The notes under the pieces: generated by a model | Databases searched by the model: none | What the model was told of the DNA's origin: nothing | The model's input: only the letters and a program-made list of their open reading frames with translations | Made by a program: the position numbers and the translations under genes | Assembly (NCBI RefSeq): GCF_001610875.1 | Contig: NZ_CP011272.1 | Location: 598,397 to 662,396 of the forward strand | Direction of reading: 5' to 3' | From: Pirellula sp. SH-Sr6A | GTDB lineage: Bacteria; Planctomycetota; Planctomycetia; Pirellulales; Pirellulaceae | Length of the DNA stretch: 64,000 nucleotides | Shown: piece after piece, positions 8,666-17,981 of the stretch | Layout of the letters: each line of letters begins with the position of its first letter | Numbering within the stretch: the first letter of the stretch is position 1

Positions 8666-9535
8666 ATGAAGCGAACCATGCGTTGGACATTTCTCGCGTT
8701 GAGTTTTTCCGTAGCCTTTTGCAGCGCGAAGGCTTCGCACGCTCAATTCCAGACGGGTGGTTTCGGCGGCGGCCAGACAGGGGGATTCGGTGGTGGAGCC
8801 GTAGGTGGAACATCTGCGGGTGGAGCGTCGTCTCAATCCCGTCTCCCGGGCTCTTTTGGAGGGCTAGGCGTGACTGGCACTCCGGTCCTTGAGTACAGCC
8901 GAATCAATGCCGCTGCACAGTTTGGAATTCCGTCTCAATCGGGAGCTCCCAGCGGGGGCGCGGGCGGAATTGGCGGTGCTGGTGGAATCGGCGGAGCGAC
9001 GACTGGGTTCGGTGGTGCAGCTGGTGGTTCTCCCTTTGGAGCGAACGCCTTCGGTGGCGGGGCGTCCGGACTGGGAGGTCTCGGAGGAGGGATGGGTGGC
9101 CTAGGCGGCGGGCTTGGAGGATTGGGAGGCGGATTCGGTGGAGGCCTCGGCGGACTTGGAGGTATTGGAGGCTTGGGCGGACTCGGAGGCAGTCGAAACC
9201 GCAACCAGCTCGGAGGCGGACGAAATGCCAACGGAAAAGGTCAGATTCGAGCGGTAGTTCGTCCCGACATCGAATTCAATCAGAGCGCACGCAACGAGTC
9301 CTTCAATACGATCCCAGAGCGGATGGCTCGCTTGCCATTGCCGGAACGGCTGCGGAATATCTCCGCAACCGTCGAATCGGGCGTCGTAGTACTGCGAGGC
9401 ACCGCGCTTACCGAGTCGGATAAGAGGATGGTGGAGAAGTTGGTGATGCTGGAGCCTGGGGTGACGCAGGTCCAAAATGAGGTGTCAGTCCAGTCCAAGC
9501 CGGCTGAGACAATTGAGGCAACGCCCAACCGTTAG
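8666..9535 (+). CDS. secreted Gly-rich protein with C-terminal BON domain
   Basis: A 289-residue exported protein. A signal peptide (about 1-26, ending S-H-A-Q) leads into a low-complexity region of Gly-Gly-Phe/Leu/Ile repeats (about 30-185) containing a short conserved island near T-G-T-P-V-L-E-Y-S-R-I-N. The last 80 residues form a BON fold (L-P-E-R-L-R-N-I-S-A-T-V-E-S-G-V-V-V-L-R-G-T-A), a domain that binds lipids or peptidoglycan in envelope proteins. A good ribosome site (GGGGGAG) precedes the ATG. Role unknown; an envelope or outer-surface structural protein is likely. Its 3' end overlaps the convergent lipoprotein gene by 128 bp. Confidence 0.82.
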   Translation: MKRTMRWTFLALSFSVAFCSAKASHAQFQTGGFGGGQTGGFGGGAVGGTSAGGASSQSRLPGSFGGLGVTGTPVLEYSRINAAAQFGIPSQSGAPSGGAGGIGGAGGIGGATTGFGGAAGGSPFGANAFGGGASGLGGLGGGMGGLGGGLGGLGGGFGGGLGGLGGIGGLGGLGGSRNRNQLGGGRNANGKGQIRAVVRPDIEFNQSARNESFNTIPERMARLPLPERLRNISATVESGVVVLRGTALTESDKRMVEKLVMLEPGVTQVQNEVSVQSKPAETIEATPNR

Positions 9536-10568
9536 CGGGTCCCCCGGGAACTGCGGTTCCAGGTGGATTGACCACATTGGAGTTGTTCCCAGTCGAGGGA
9601 ATTGGCATCTGAGTGGGAGGAGTGAAGAACGAAGAAACTTGCATCGTCGTTTGCGCTGCAGGTTGAGTTGCTTTGGCTATTTCAGCAATCGCTTGATCGG
9701 CCGCTGCCATTCGGGAAGAAATCAATTCTTGATTTGAAGCTAGCGACGTTTCAGCCCCTTGTTCGAATCCCATCCCCGATTGTTGCAACTGTTCGTAAAC
9801 CGCGACCAGGTCAGGCGTGTTCAATTGTCGTTGAGCCGAACGGTGTGGCAGATTGATCGTTGTAACACCATGCCCTAGAGGCGTCCCACCAAACGATTGT
9901 TGCGATGGGGACGATTGCTGCGAGGCAGCGGGGACTGCTTGAGTGGTGGCCGTTGGAGCGCCTACAGGCAGTTGAGCGTTCACCTGCATAATGGTCTTAA
10001 CATCTGGCTGCACCCGAGTCTTTCCAGGCAGATTGACGGTGGCTGCTGCACCTCGCACCATCTTCCCGTCTTTCGCCACGAAGGTGGGTATGAGCATGAT
10101 CTTCTTTTCCTCCCCAGGAGCGGCATCCCATGGAATCCAAACGCTGTACGATGCTCCCAGCTGTCCTTCGGAGAAATGGGAAGTCAATTGCTCGGCTGTA
10201 AACTTGTACCGTTTGGTAGCCGAACTTAACTCTGGACGTTCTTGTACCCCAAAGCTATCGTCAAATCCGTAGACCATCAACTCGCCGTCCACCGGGATCG
10301 CTTGTGTCTTTTCGTTGTAGAAATAGAAGCGACCGCCAAAACCGCGGGTGGGAGCCTTTCCAGGAATTGTCAGAATATCGTAGGTCCAAACGACGTTCAT
10401 CGCTTGGGGGATCTGATATTCCTTCTTCTTGAACGAAAACCAACTCTTGTCGTCGTCCTTCTTTTTTGTCGATTTCGAGTCGTTCGTTAGCGACGCGCAA
10501 CCGGTAAAGGAAGCAGCGATTCCAAGAGCGATCCACGCGGTTGGAGTGAGCGTACTTTTCGAAAGCAT
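9408..10568 (-). CDS. lipoprotein of unknown function next to a secretin
   Basis: A protein of 386 residues starting M-L-S-K-S at 10568, where AGCAGGG sits at suitable spacing; an ATG two codons earlier would be too close to it. A hydrophobic segment ends in S-F-T-G-C, a lipobox. Residues about 45-190 form a compact, hydrophobic-patterned region (N-V-V-W-T-Y-D-I-L-T-I-P-G-K-A). The rest is Gln/Pro/Ser-rich and probably disordered. It lies about 130 bp after the secretin gene in the same direction, so a role in secretin assembly or outer-membrane anchoring is possible. I do not recognise the family. The last 42 codons are antisense to the BON domain of the neighbouring gene. Confidence 0.75.
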   Translation of the reverse strand: MLSKSTLTPTAWIALGIAASFTGCASLTNDSKSTKKKDDDKSWFSFKKKEYQIPQAMNVVWTYDILTIPGKAPTRGFGGRFYFYNEKTQAIPVDGELMVYGFDDSFGVQERPELSSATKRYKFTAEQLTSHFSEGQLGASYSVWIPWDAAPGEEKKIMLIPTFVAKDGKMVRGAAATVNLPGKTRVQPDVKTIMQVNAQLPVGAPTATTQAVPAASQQSSPSQQSFGGTPLGHGVTTINLPHRSAQRQLNTPDLVAVYEQLQQSGMGFEQGAETSLASNQELISSRMAAADQAIAEIAKATQPAAQTTMQVSSFFTPPTQMPIPSTGNNSNVVNPPGTAVPGGPANGWALPQLSQPAWTGLTPHFGPASPQAPASPTSPPSSYPTR

Positions 10569-10700
10569 TTGCATCCCTGCTATGTTTTCTAGTGGCTGGA
10601 GCTGATGAAAATGGGGAGGGTGTTCGTCCAACGGAACGCGAATGCGATGACCCGCGTCCCTGCGTCGTTCTAACGGCCTCTGTTATGGAACATTGGTCTT

Positions 10701-13700
10701 TTACCGGGATGTGGGGGATGCGATCCTCGCATCGGGTCCCATGGGTTGATAGCTGGCCGGAGCGATGGCCCCTGGCTGCATCCCGCCGGCTTGGGGCAAC
10801 TGATAGGAGGTGTTCTGAAGGGGTGCAGCGGGAGTTACCGCCCCATTCCCGTTCGAGGCGGGAACGTCCTTGAGGATCGATCTTCCGGTTTGAGGATCGA
10901 GCATCACCGGTGGCTGTTCTTCCATAATCACTCCTTCGGCTTCACCCATCATGACATTGGGGTTCATGGTTGGATCGAATTCGACGGCGGGCGTCAAGTC
11001 AGGAAAGATCACCGGAGAGGCAGCGGGCCCCCAAAGTCCATTTCCTGGCGAAAGACCAACATCGCCATGGATGTTGAGAATGTCAGCCATGCACCAACTC
11101 ATCCGCGACGATTCTACTTGCTTGATCATGTCGATCTTGGCAGAGTCGTTGGAATTGATCACGCGGGGAGTCATCACAATGAGCAGTTCCGAGCGAGACT
11201 CCGCCTCCGATTCGAAGCGGAATAGGGCGCCCGCGACGGGAATGCTCGCCAACCAAGGAATCCGACGGGATCGGCTTGATCGCAATTTGGAAATCAGACC
11301 GCCGAGGACCACTGTCTGACCGTCGTAAGCAGTGACGCGTGTTTGTGCAAGAGTCTGGTTGATGATCGGTGAGAGGATCGCTTCACCGTTGGGACCAAAT
11401 CCGATCGGAACACCATCGTCAATATTCCCCAGACTCGATCGATTGACAGCCACGATCATGTTGATCAAACCGTCTTGATTCGTTCGAGGCTGGATCTGCA
11501 TGATCAAACCGACAGGCGTATCGGTGATCTGGTTTTGCTGTTGTCCGAATTGGTTTGCTGTCGTTCCTACAATTCGCGGAACCGATTGTCCCACTTGCAC
11601 AACCGAGATGTTGTTATCAATGGTAAGTAGATTGGGGCGGGACAGAACCTGCACTCGGTTCGCATCCTGCAACGCTCGGAACAAAATGCTGACAGACTCA
11701 CTCCCTGCCGCCAAGACGAGGCCGCCGTACCCCAATTGGGAGTTCGTGCGTCCAAGTGAGAAGTTTGTCAGACCTTGCCCCGCTACATTTTGGGGACGAC
11801 CTCGGGTCACCGTATTGTTTAAAGGTGTACCGGTGTTGAACCCGGGGGTTCCCAGCGTTCCACCCGATGCACTTCCACGATCGAATATGAGCGAGTCTTG
11901 GATACCGAATTCGTTCCCCATTTCAAAGTTATCATCGAGCGTTACTTCGGCGACCAGCATTTCGACTGCGATCATCGGTTGCTGTCGGTCCAATCGCGTG
12001 ACAACATCGCGAATTTGCTGTAGGTAGCGCGGAGTCGCGCTGATGATCAAACTGTTGGTCGCAGGCTCGGAAACGATGAACACTTCACGGTCCACTCGCT
12101 CAAACAAACTGATCGCTTGCCCGGAGATTAACTGTTGCGTGATCACCTGCCGTTGCGTGTTCAAGAGCTGATTCAACGCCGTCACAACGTCATTGGCGGA
12201 ACTATTTCGCAACCAAATCACTTCGTTCGATCGCTGTTGACCGCTTTGATCGTCGAGTCGGTACAACAACGCTTCGATGACTTCCAAGTCCGAGGCGGAA
12301 CCGGAAGCGATGATCGAGTTGGTTCTCGCGTCCGTCGTGACGCGAAGTGGAATCAATGAGCTGTCGCCACCGCTGGTCAGTGCGGCCAAGTTTTGCAAAC
12401 CGACGGTTGCTGCGTTCGTTGTCGCGGTGCCTGCCGTTGCAGGGAGCCCGAAAACTTGTTGCAGGGTCAACGCGAGACTGGTCGCATCACCGTTCATCAC
12501 GGGAAAAACTTTGATCCTCGCATCGGCACTCGGTAGTTGATCCAATTGTTCGATCAAAGCAGCGACGAGAGGCATGCTCTTCGCCGGTGCCCGAACGACC
12601 AACGCGTTAATGCTGGGACTGGTGGTGATCACCACACCGGCCAGAATGCCCGATTCGATATCGGGACCTTTCCCTTCACGAGGCGAGATCGAGATCTTTC
12701 CGCTCGGAGTCGATGCCCTAGAGGAGGTAGCGCCCCCTTGATTGCCGCCCCCCTGACCTCCACCTTGTCCGCCAGTTCCACCGGTCGCTTGACCACTGAT
12801 GGCGGTCGAGAGAATAGGTTGCAGTTCTGATGCGACAGCGTTCTTGATTGGGAAAACGCGGATTTGACTTTCTGCCGGCGACGTTTCGACGTCGATCTCA
12901 CCGATCAACTTGCTCACTTCGGTTTGATCACGAGGAGATGCCTGCACAATCAGTGCGTTGGTGCGGTAGTCGGCGACTACTTTGATGCGAGGTGCTAGAC
13001 CTGTCGTTGCGGCAGCTCCACCGCCCCCCGTAGCTCCGGTCCCCGTTTCGCTAAAGAAGTTTCGAATGAGCAACTCGGCATCCACAGATGAGGTGTGCAG
13101 CAGTTTGTAGACCTTCAACTGACTATTGGGATCAAGCGGTTGGTCCAGCTTAGTGATCAAATCGATCAAGCCAGTCATCGCATCTTTTCGACCGATCAGA
13201 AGCAGCGAATTCGGCTGTCCCAGCGGGGTGATGCTAACTTGACCTTGTCGAGGTGCAAACACGGTCGTATTGATGTCGTTGATGATCACCGACAAGGCTT
13301 GGCTGTTCACGTGCTGCAGCGGAACCAACTCAATGTCTGGCTGAGTTTCTTTGCTCTGATTCTTGATCTTCTCGATCACTTCCAAGACGCGTTCAACGTC
13401 TTTCTTGCTCCCTTTGACGATCACCAATCCCATCTCGTTCACGAACGAGATATCGACATCACCGATCAAGCCCGTTCCTGAGCTAAGCGCATCGGGCGAA
13501 CCGATCACCGTCGCTTGATCGTTCTGGCCTCGCCCTGGCAGTTGGGCAACGCCAGTTTCATCTTCTTGGGGAGGCTGTCCATCTTGCTGGTAGCTTGCAA
13601 AGCGAACGAGTTGGACAGCGCGTTCAATCCTCTCAGGCGTCGCAGGATTGATGGGGATGATTTGAGTGGGCCGATTGGGATCGGCCTGTCCCAAATCGAT

Positions 13701-14345
13701 GGCAGCGATGACCTGGTTCCAAGCCATGACGTTGGCGGGCGTTCCAGCGAGCTTCACCGTATTGGTATTTCGCTCGATCTGCATCAGTTCCTGGGGCCCA
13801 TTGGCGGTCAGCAAACGAAGGCTGGCGACCCCGTTTCCAACTTCAACGACGTTTAACTTATTTCCTGCCAATCGATTGATGGCATCTTCCAACTGCTTCG
13901 CATTGATCTTCTGAAGTCGGAAATTCGACTGCTGAATCGTAGGAGGCAGTTTGGCACCGCCGGAAGCGGTCGGAGATTGGGACTTGATCGAAGCGATTGT
14001 TTGCGCGATCTGCTGCTGCACACCCTCAGGGGCCAACACCATCAACCGGCCCGAACCGGGTTCGGTGCTGATTCGAATTCGCTTCTCGGCGGCATATTGC
14101 AACTGAAGCTGAGCCGCGAGGGACCCGGACGTTTCGGGCGGTACATCATAGATCTGGAGCTTGCCGTCGCTGTTCGCAGATGCCACAACTCCGTTGGCAC
14201 CTGGTAGATTGGAGGCCGCGCCCGCGCCGGTTTGGGCAATCCGATTGCTGGGATTCGTTTGGGCGGTCGAGCGAGTTACAACCGTAGCGGACGCCAGAAT
14301 CGCGACGGAGTAGCTAGCAAATCTCAGGAGGAATCTCTTTTTCAC
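10701..14345 (-). CDS. large type II/III-type secretin with five N-modules
   Basis: Outer-membrane gated channel subunit of the secretin superfamily (GspD/PilQ type), 1214 residues against about 650 for GspD. The GTG at 14345 is chosen: AAGGA lies 8 bases before it and a signal peptide (K-K-R-F-L-L-R... to S-T-A-Q) follows at once; a frame extension upstream adds an Arg/Lys-rich, non-export leader. At least five secretin N-type modules recur, each ending with a pattern like T-N-S-L-I-I-S-A-T-P. Gly/Gln-rich linkers separate some of them. The C-terminal secretin domain has V-P-R-I-V-G, T-V-V-L-G-G-L-I and I-P-V-A-G-A-L-F-R-F. About 130 residues beyond it are Pro/Met-rich. The lipoprotein gene follows. 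No other secretion-system gene is in the window. Confidence 0.9.
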   Translation of the reverse strand: MKKRFLLRFASYSVAILASATVVTRSTAQTNPSNRIAQTGAGAASNLPGANGVVASANSDGKLQIYDVPPETSGSLAAQLQLQYAAEKRIRISTEPGSGRLMVLAPEGVQQQIAQTIASIKSQSPTASGGAKLPPTIQQSNFRLQKINAKQLEDAINRLAGNKLNVVEVGNGVASLRLLTANGPQELMQIERNTNTVKLAGTPANVMAWNQVIAAIDLGQADPNRPTQIIPINPATPERIERAVQLVRFASYQQDGQPPQEDETGVAQLPGRGQNDQATVIGSPDALSSGTGLIGDVDISFVNEMGLVIVKGSKKDVERVLEVIEKIKNQSKETQPDIELVPLQHVNSQALSVIINDINTTVFAPRQGQVSITPLGQPNSLLLIGRKDAMTGLIDLITKLDQPLDPNSQLKVYKLLHTSSVDAELLIRNFFSETGTGATGGGGAAATTGLAPRIKVVADYRTNALIVQASPRDQTEVSKLIGEIDVETSPAESQIRVFPIKNAVASELQPILSTAISGQATGGTGGQGGGQGGGNQGGATSSRASTPSGKISISPREGKGPDIESGILAGVVITTSPSINALVVRAPAKSMPLVAALIEQLDQLPSADARIKVFPVMNGDATSLALTLQQVFGLPATAGTATTNAATVGLQNLAALTSGGDSSLIPLRVTTDARTNSIIASGSASDLEVIEALLYRLDDQSGQQRSNEVIWLRNSSANDVVTALNQLLNTQRQVITQQLISGQAISLFERVDREVFIVSEPATNSLIISATPRYLQQIRDVVTRLDRQQPMIAVEMLVAEVTLDDNFEMGNEFGIQDSLIFDRGSASGGTLGTPGFNTGTPLNNTVTRGRPQNVAGQGLTNFSLGRTNSQLGYGGLVLAAGSESVSILFRALQDANRVQVLSRPNLLTIDNNISVVQVGQSVPRIVGTTANQFGQQQNQITDTPVGLIMQIQPRTNQDGLINMIVAVNRSSLGNIDDGVPIGFGPNGEAILSPIINQTLAQTRVTAYDGQTVVLGGLISKLRSSRSRRIPWLASIPVAGALFRFESEAESRSELLIVMTPRVINSNDSAKIDMIKQVESSRMSWCMADILNIHGDVGLSPGNGLWGPAASPVIFPDLTPAVEFDPTMNPNVMMGEAEGVIMEEQPPVMLDPQTGRSILKDVPASNGNGAVTPAAPLQNTSYQLPQAGGMQPGAIAPASYQPMGPDARIASPTSR

Positions 14346-14530
14346 GTGCCGTTTCCTTCGTTTGAATGGACTGCAAGCCCTTTGCGCAGCTCGCTTCAAT
14401 CCGATTGATCGGAATTTTGGGCAAACCCACTTCAAACAAAACAAACTTCCTTGCCGTTAAAATTTAACCATTCCGAACTCACGCTCTTCCCTCCCTTCTT
14501 CATCTCCCGCAATCCCCCACCCATTCCACC

Positions 14531-16870
14531 ATGCATCGCACTCTGTCCATACTCGCCCTCTCCGTTATCGCGTTTCACTCTGGATTCGCTTCGGCGGCCC
14601 CGCCGAATCCGCTCCCCAATACATCCGCCCTTTCCATGGACGGAGATATCGCCGATCAGATGATCACAGGGATTCACACCTTCCTCGATCGGCAGCTCGC
14701 GGAACAGCGAGCGAATCGATTGCGGTCATGGCCCAAACCGAGTTCGCCAACTTCTACTCCACTTGAGTTGCAGTCGGAGTATCTCGCCGCGACCAAGCCG
14801 CTGCGTGAGTCGCTCGCCTATCGGATTGGAATTCGGGAACCGCGTTCCGCCGAGCCCCAGTTAAGAGTTGAAGGTCCGTGGCCTGTGCCACCGAACGATC
14901 GCACTGACTCTGGTTTTCGTTTCTCGTCTGTTTGTTGGAACGTCTTCGAAGATGTCATTGTCCATGGGATTTGCATCACCCCCCCTTCCCCAAAAGCCCC
15001 CTCCTCGCAGGCGATCGTGATCGCCATCCCCGATGCGGAGCAATCCCCGGAACAGCTTTGTGGGCACGGGCCTGATTCGAGTGCGTACGCACTCGATTTG
15101 GCGCGAGCAGGCGTTCACGTTTTTGTGCCCGAAGTTATCCAACGAATCGCTGAGCCTCGGCAAAAGCGATCTGTCTTAACGGATCAAGAGTTTCTCTATC
15201 GATCCTCCTTCGTACTGGGGCGTCATCCGCTCGGTTACCAAGTCCAGACCATACAGTCCCTTATCGATGGTGTTCGACAAAAGTTCCCGGAAGCCCGTAT
15301 CGGCTTGACCGGCTGGGGAGAAGGCGGTTGGATTGCGCTGCATGCGGCGGCATTGGATGATCGAGTCCAATCGGTAGTCGTTTCAGGCCACTTTCAGTCG
15401 CGAGAAGGAATCTGGCAGGAGCCGATTCATCGCAACGTGCAGGGGCTATTGCGCCAGCATGGGGACGCAGAGCTAGCTGCTCTCGTTGCTCCTCGTCACC
15501 TCCTCGTCGACGCAATCCCTGGCCCGACTGTCGTGGTTTCAGGTCAAGGTGCGGCACCTGGTTCATTGAAAGGGCCAGTCACCGAGAAGGTCAAAGAAGA
15601 ATGGATACGTGCAGAAGCTTTGGTTGACGCTTGGGGATTAAAGGACTCGCTTGAGAGAATCGAACCCTCGCATCCACCGAGGCCAACATCGAATCGAGTT
15701 GGTCAGCCATCCCAAGATGCTCTCAATCGATTCCTGGAACTTCTCAACATGCAACCCCACGCTCTCGTTGAAGCGCCCCCTCTCCAGCAGCCTTTTCATA
15801 CCGCGGAAGAGAGACGAAAGCGAACTCTCGCGACATGGGATCGCCATCAACAACGTGTCCTAGAACTTGTCCACTTAGAGCGAGCCGAGTACTGGAAGAA
15901 TCTTCGGACCAAGTCTCTTGCAGAGTTCGAATCCACTGTCAGACCCTATCGCGAGGACTTTCGGAACGAGGTCATCGGAGCATGGGAGATTTCCAAACTA
16001 ACTCCCCGCCCTCGAAGCCGATACGTGAAGAGCATCGATGGTATTGCCGAGTATGAAGTGGTTCTCGACCTCTTCGAAAACGTTTTTGCTTACGGCAAGT
16101 TGCTCATTCCCACCGAACCGCTGGAGGCATGGACCGCTGCCGACTCGGGAACCATCACGAAGACAAAGCGTCCATGCGTCGTGTTTCAGCACGGGCTGGA
16201 GGGTCGTCCCGATGACACGATCACAGGGGATCATCCCGCCTATCACGATGTATCGATGCAGCTCGCACGCCAGGGTTACATTGTTTTTGCACCCCAAAAC
16301 CTATATCTATTTGAAGACCGGTTCCGCGAGTTGCAGCGCAAGAGCAATCCGTTGGGGAAGACGCTTTTTTCGACGATGGTTTCTCAACACGAGGTAATCG
16401 TGGACTGGTTAAAAACGATTCCGATTCTCGATTCCGAACGAATCGCGTTTTATGGACTTTCGTATGGCGGCAAGAGTGCGATGCGTATCCCCGCGCTTAT
16501 CCCTGGTTATTGCCTTTCGATTTGCTCTGCGGATTTCAACGATTGGGTATGGAAAAACACTTCGACGAACAGCCCCTACAGCTACGTGTGGACCAAAGAG
16601 TACGAGATCTTCGAATTTGATCTTGGACCCAAGTTCAATTACGCCGAGATGGCAACGCTCATCGCACCGCGCCCGTTTATGGTGGAGCGAGGGCATTTTG
16701 ATGGCGTCGCACCCGATGATCGCGTCGGTGCCGAGTTTGCGAAGGTCAATCACATTTACTCAGCCTTGCTGAAGCACCCGGACCGAGCTCGAATCGAATG
16801 GTTCCCAGGTCCCCATACGATCCACGGAAAAGGAACATTCGAGTTCCTTCGGCAACACTTGAAGCCTTGA
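14531..16870 (+). CDS. exported tandem alpha/beta-hydrolase protein, N-terminal unit inactive
   Basis: A 779-residue protein with a signal peptide (1-22, ...F-A-S-A-A). It contains two alpha/beta-hydrolase-like regions. In the first (about 130-330) the nucleophile elbow reads G261-W-G-E-G-G, so the expected Ser is Gly. In the second (about 500-779) the elbow is intact, G642-L-S-Y-G-G with S644. A family-like acid segment follows, and the final histidine lies near G-P-H-T-I-H-G-K-G. The second region resembles acetyl-xylan esterase/dienelactone-hydrolase proteins common in planctomycetes, so an ester-cleaving role on polysaccharides or xenobiotics is likely; substrate unknown. It is divergent from the secretin gene, with 185 bp between the starts. 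Confidence 0.85.
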   Translation: MHRTLSILALSVIAFHSGFASAAPPNPLPNTSALSMDGDIADQMITGIHTFLDRQLAEQRANRLRSWPKPSSPTSTPLELQSEYLAATKPLRESLAYRIGIREPRSAEPQLRVEGPWPVPPNDRTDSGFRFSSVCWNVFEDVIVHGICITPPSPKAPSSQAIVIAIPDAEQSPEQLCGHGPDSSAYALDLARAGVHVFVPEVIQRIAEPRQKRSVLTDQEFLYRSSFVLGRHPLGYQVQTIQSLIDGVRQKFPEARIGLTGWGEGGWIALHAAALDDRVQSVVVSGHFQSREGIWQEPIHRNVQGLLRQHGDAELAALVAPRHLLVDAIPGPTVVVSGQGAAPGSLKGPVTEKVKEEWIRAEALVDAWGLKDSLERIEPSHPPRPTSNRVGQPSQDALNRFLELLNMQPHALVEAPPLQQPFHTAEERRKRTLATWDRHQQRVLELVHLERAEYWKNLRTKSLAEFESTVRPYREDFRNEVIGAWEISKLTPRPRSRYVKSIDGIAEYEVVLDLFENVFAYGKLLIPTEPLEAWTAADSGTITKTKRPCVVFQHGLEGRPDDTITGDHPAYHDVSMQLARQGYIVFAPQNLYLFEDRFRELQRKSNPLGKTLFSTMVSQHEVIVDWLKTIPILDSERIAFYGLSYGGKSAMRIPALIPGYCLSICSADFNDWVWKNTSTNSPYSYVWTKEYEIFEFDLGPKFNYAEMATLIAPRPFMVERGHFDGVAPDDRVGAEFAKVNHIYSALLKHPDRARIEWFPGPHTIHGKGTFEFLRQHLKP

Positions 16871-16905
16871 ACGCGATTTGCTTTGGAACCTTTATCAGGG
16901 CGAGA

Positions 16906-17832
16906 CTATTCCATCGGCTTGAGGGATGGATCCAATTGAATCGCCGTTTCCATGTCTCTTTCCGCTTGATCGTTATCCCCCACCGCTTGATAGGCATAGC
17001 TGCGATTTTGGAATGCCCACGCGTACTCGGGTTCTCGTTGAATGAGCTGTGAGTAAGCCTCAATCGCATCTAGATACCGACCCGCAACATGAGCTTTGTA
17101 AGCTCGGTTACTGAGCCATGTAACAGACCATGGACACCAAACGCAGAACATTAGCGACGCTGCCAAGAGAGTTCCTGCCGTTATGACCGCCAAAACGCGA
17201 TAAGGTCGGAGCGTGCATGCCGCAGCGATGCTCGCACCGAAAAAGATGCCAGAGAAATGGGAAGCATTGCCAACCTCCCAAATATCTGCCAGGCTCAAAG
17301 AAAGGCAAACAAAAAGCCATCCGACAAACAACCATATGGTATTGGCGGGAAGTACTTCCTCGAACAGCGTGTACTTCCCTCGCGCCACCCACATAAACCC
17401 GAAAAACGCGTAGACGACCCCCGAAGCACCAATACCGGTCGAATCCGACAGCGCCAATTCGAATGACGAGCTCACGAAAGCGGATATCGCGAAAAACAAA
17501 AGAAAAAGCAGCGATCCAATCGATCGTTCCAGCCGACTGCCGAGGACCCAAAGCCAGTAAACGTTGAGAGCCAGATGCCAGATCTCAATGTGCACAAAGG
17601 CGGACGTTATCAGTGCCCAATACTGACCGTCCCAAATCGCGTGCGCGGGCAGGTAGCCAAATTGGGAAAGACGGTCCCACGTGTTCGCGTCTTCCGCAGC
17701 CCCAAGTCCAAGAAAGACCCCAACACAAATCAAGCAACTGACGCCGGTCACCCAAGACGACAGAATAGAATCGGAGCTCGAACTCGGTTCCGATTCAGTC
17801 AGCGCGTCCTGGTTAAGCATTGCATCGCTCAT
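16906..17832 (-). CDS. rhomboid-family intramembrane serine protease with C-terminal TPR
   Basis: Cleaves membrane proteins within the bilayer. The 308-residue protein starts at the ATG at 17832, with GGAG eight bases before it. The rhomboid core has H-x-x-x-N in H-I-E-I-W-H-L-A-L-N, the nucleophile motif G-A-S-G, and the second catalytic His in N-A-S-H-F-S-G, with about six or seven membrane segments. After the last segment a soluble tail of about 60 residues contains a TPR (G-R-Y-L-D-A-I-E-A-Y-S-Q-L-I, then a second helix pair ending D-P-S-L-K-P). The tail could recruit a protein partner. It lies downstream of the ligase gene in the same direction. Confidence 0.9.
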   Translation of the reverse strand: MSDAMLNQDALTESEPSSSSDSILSSWVTGVSCLICVGVFLGLGAAEDANTWDRLSQFGYLPAHAIWDGQYWALITSAFVHIEIWHLALNVYWLWVLGSRLERSIGSLLFLLFFAISAFVSSSFELALSDSTGIGASGVVYAFFGFMWVARGKYTLFEEVLPANTIWLFVGWLFVCLSLSLADIWEVGNASHFSGIFFGASIAAACTLRPYRVLAVITAGTLLAASLMFCVWCPWSVTWLSNRAYKAHVAGRYLDAIEAYSQLIQREPEYAWAFQNRSYAYQAVGDNDQAERDMETAIQLDPSLKPME

Positions 17833-17981
17833 GAGGGGTCTCCTCCGTGCGCGAACATCGGTGTAACGCCTGGTAACGAACAATGCAATGCTTCGGGCAT
17901 GATGGTGGGCTCACATGGAGGATATCTGTTTCGACGAGGTTACGATCCTAGACTGACTTGCCAAATCCCTCTCGACCTCAT

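Noticed and set aside
8935..9231. Pro-rich open frame on the minus strand
   Set aside because: It is the antisense of the Gly-rich codons of the BON protein gene.
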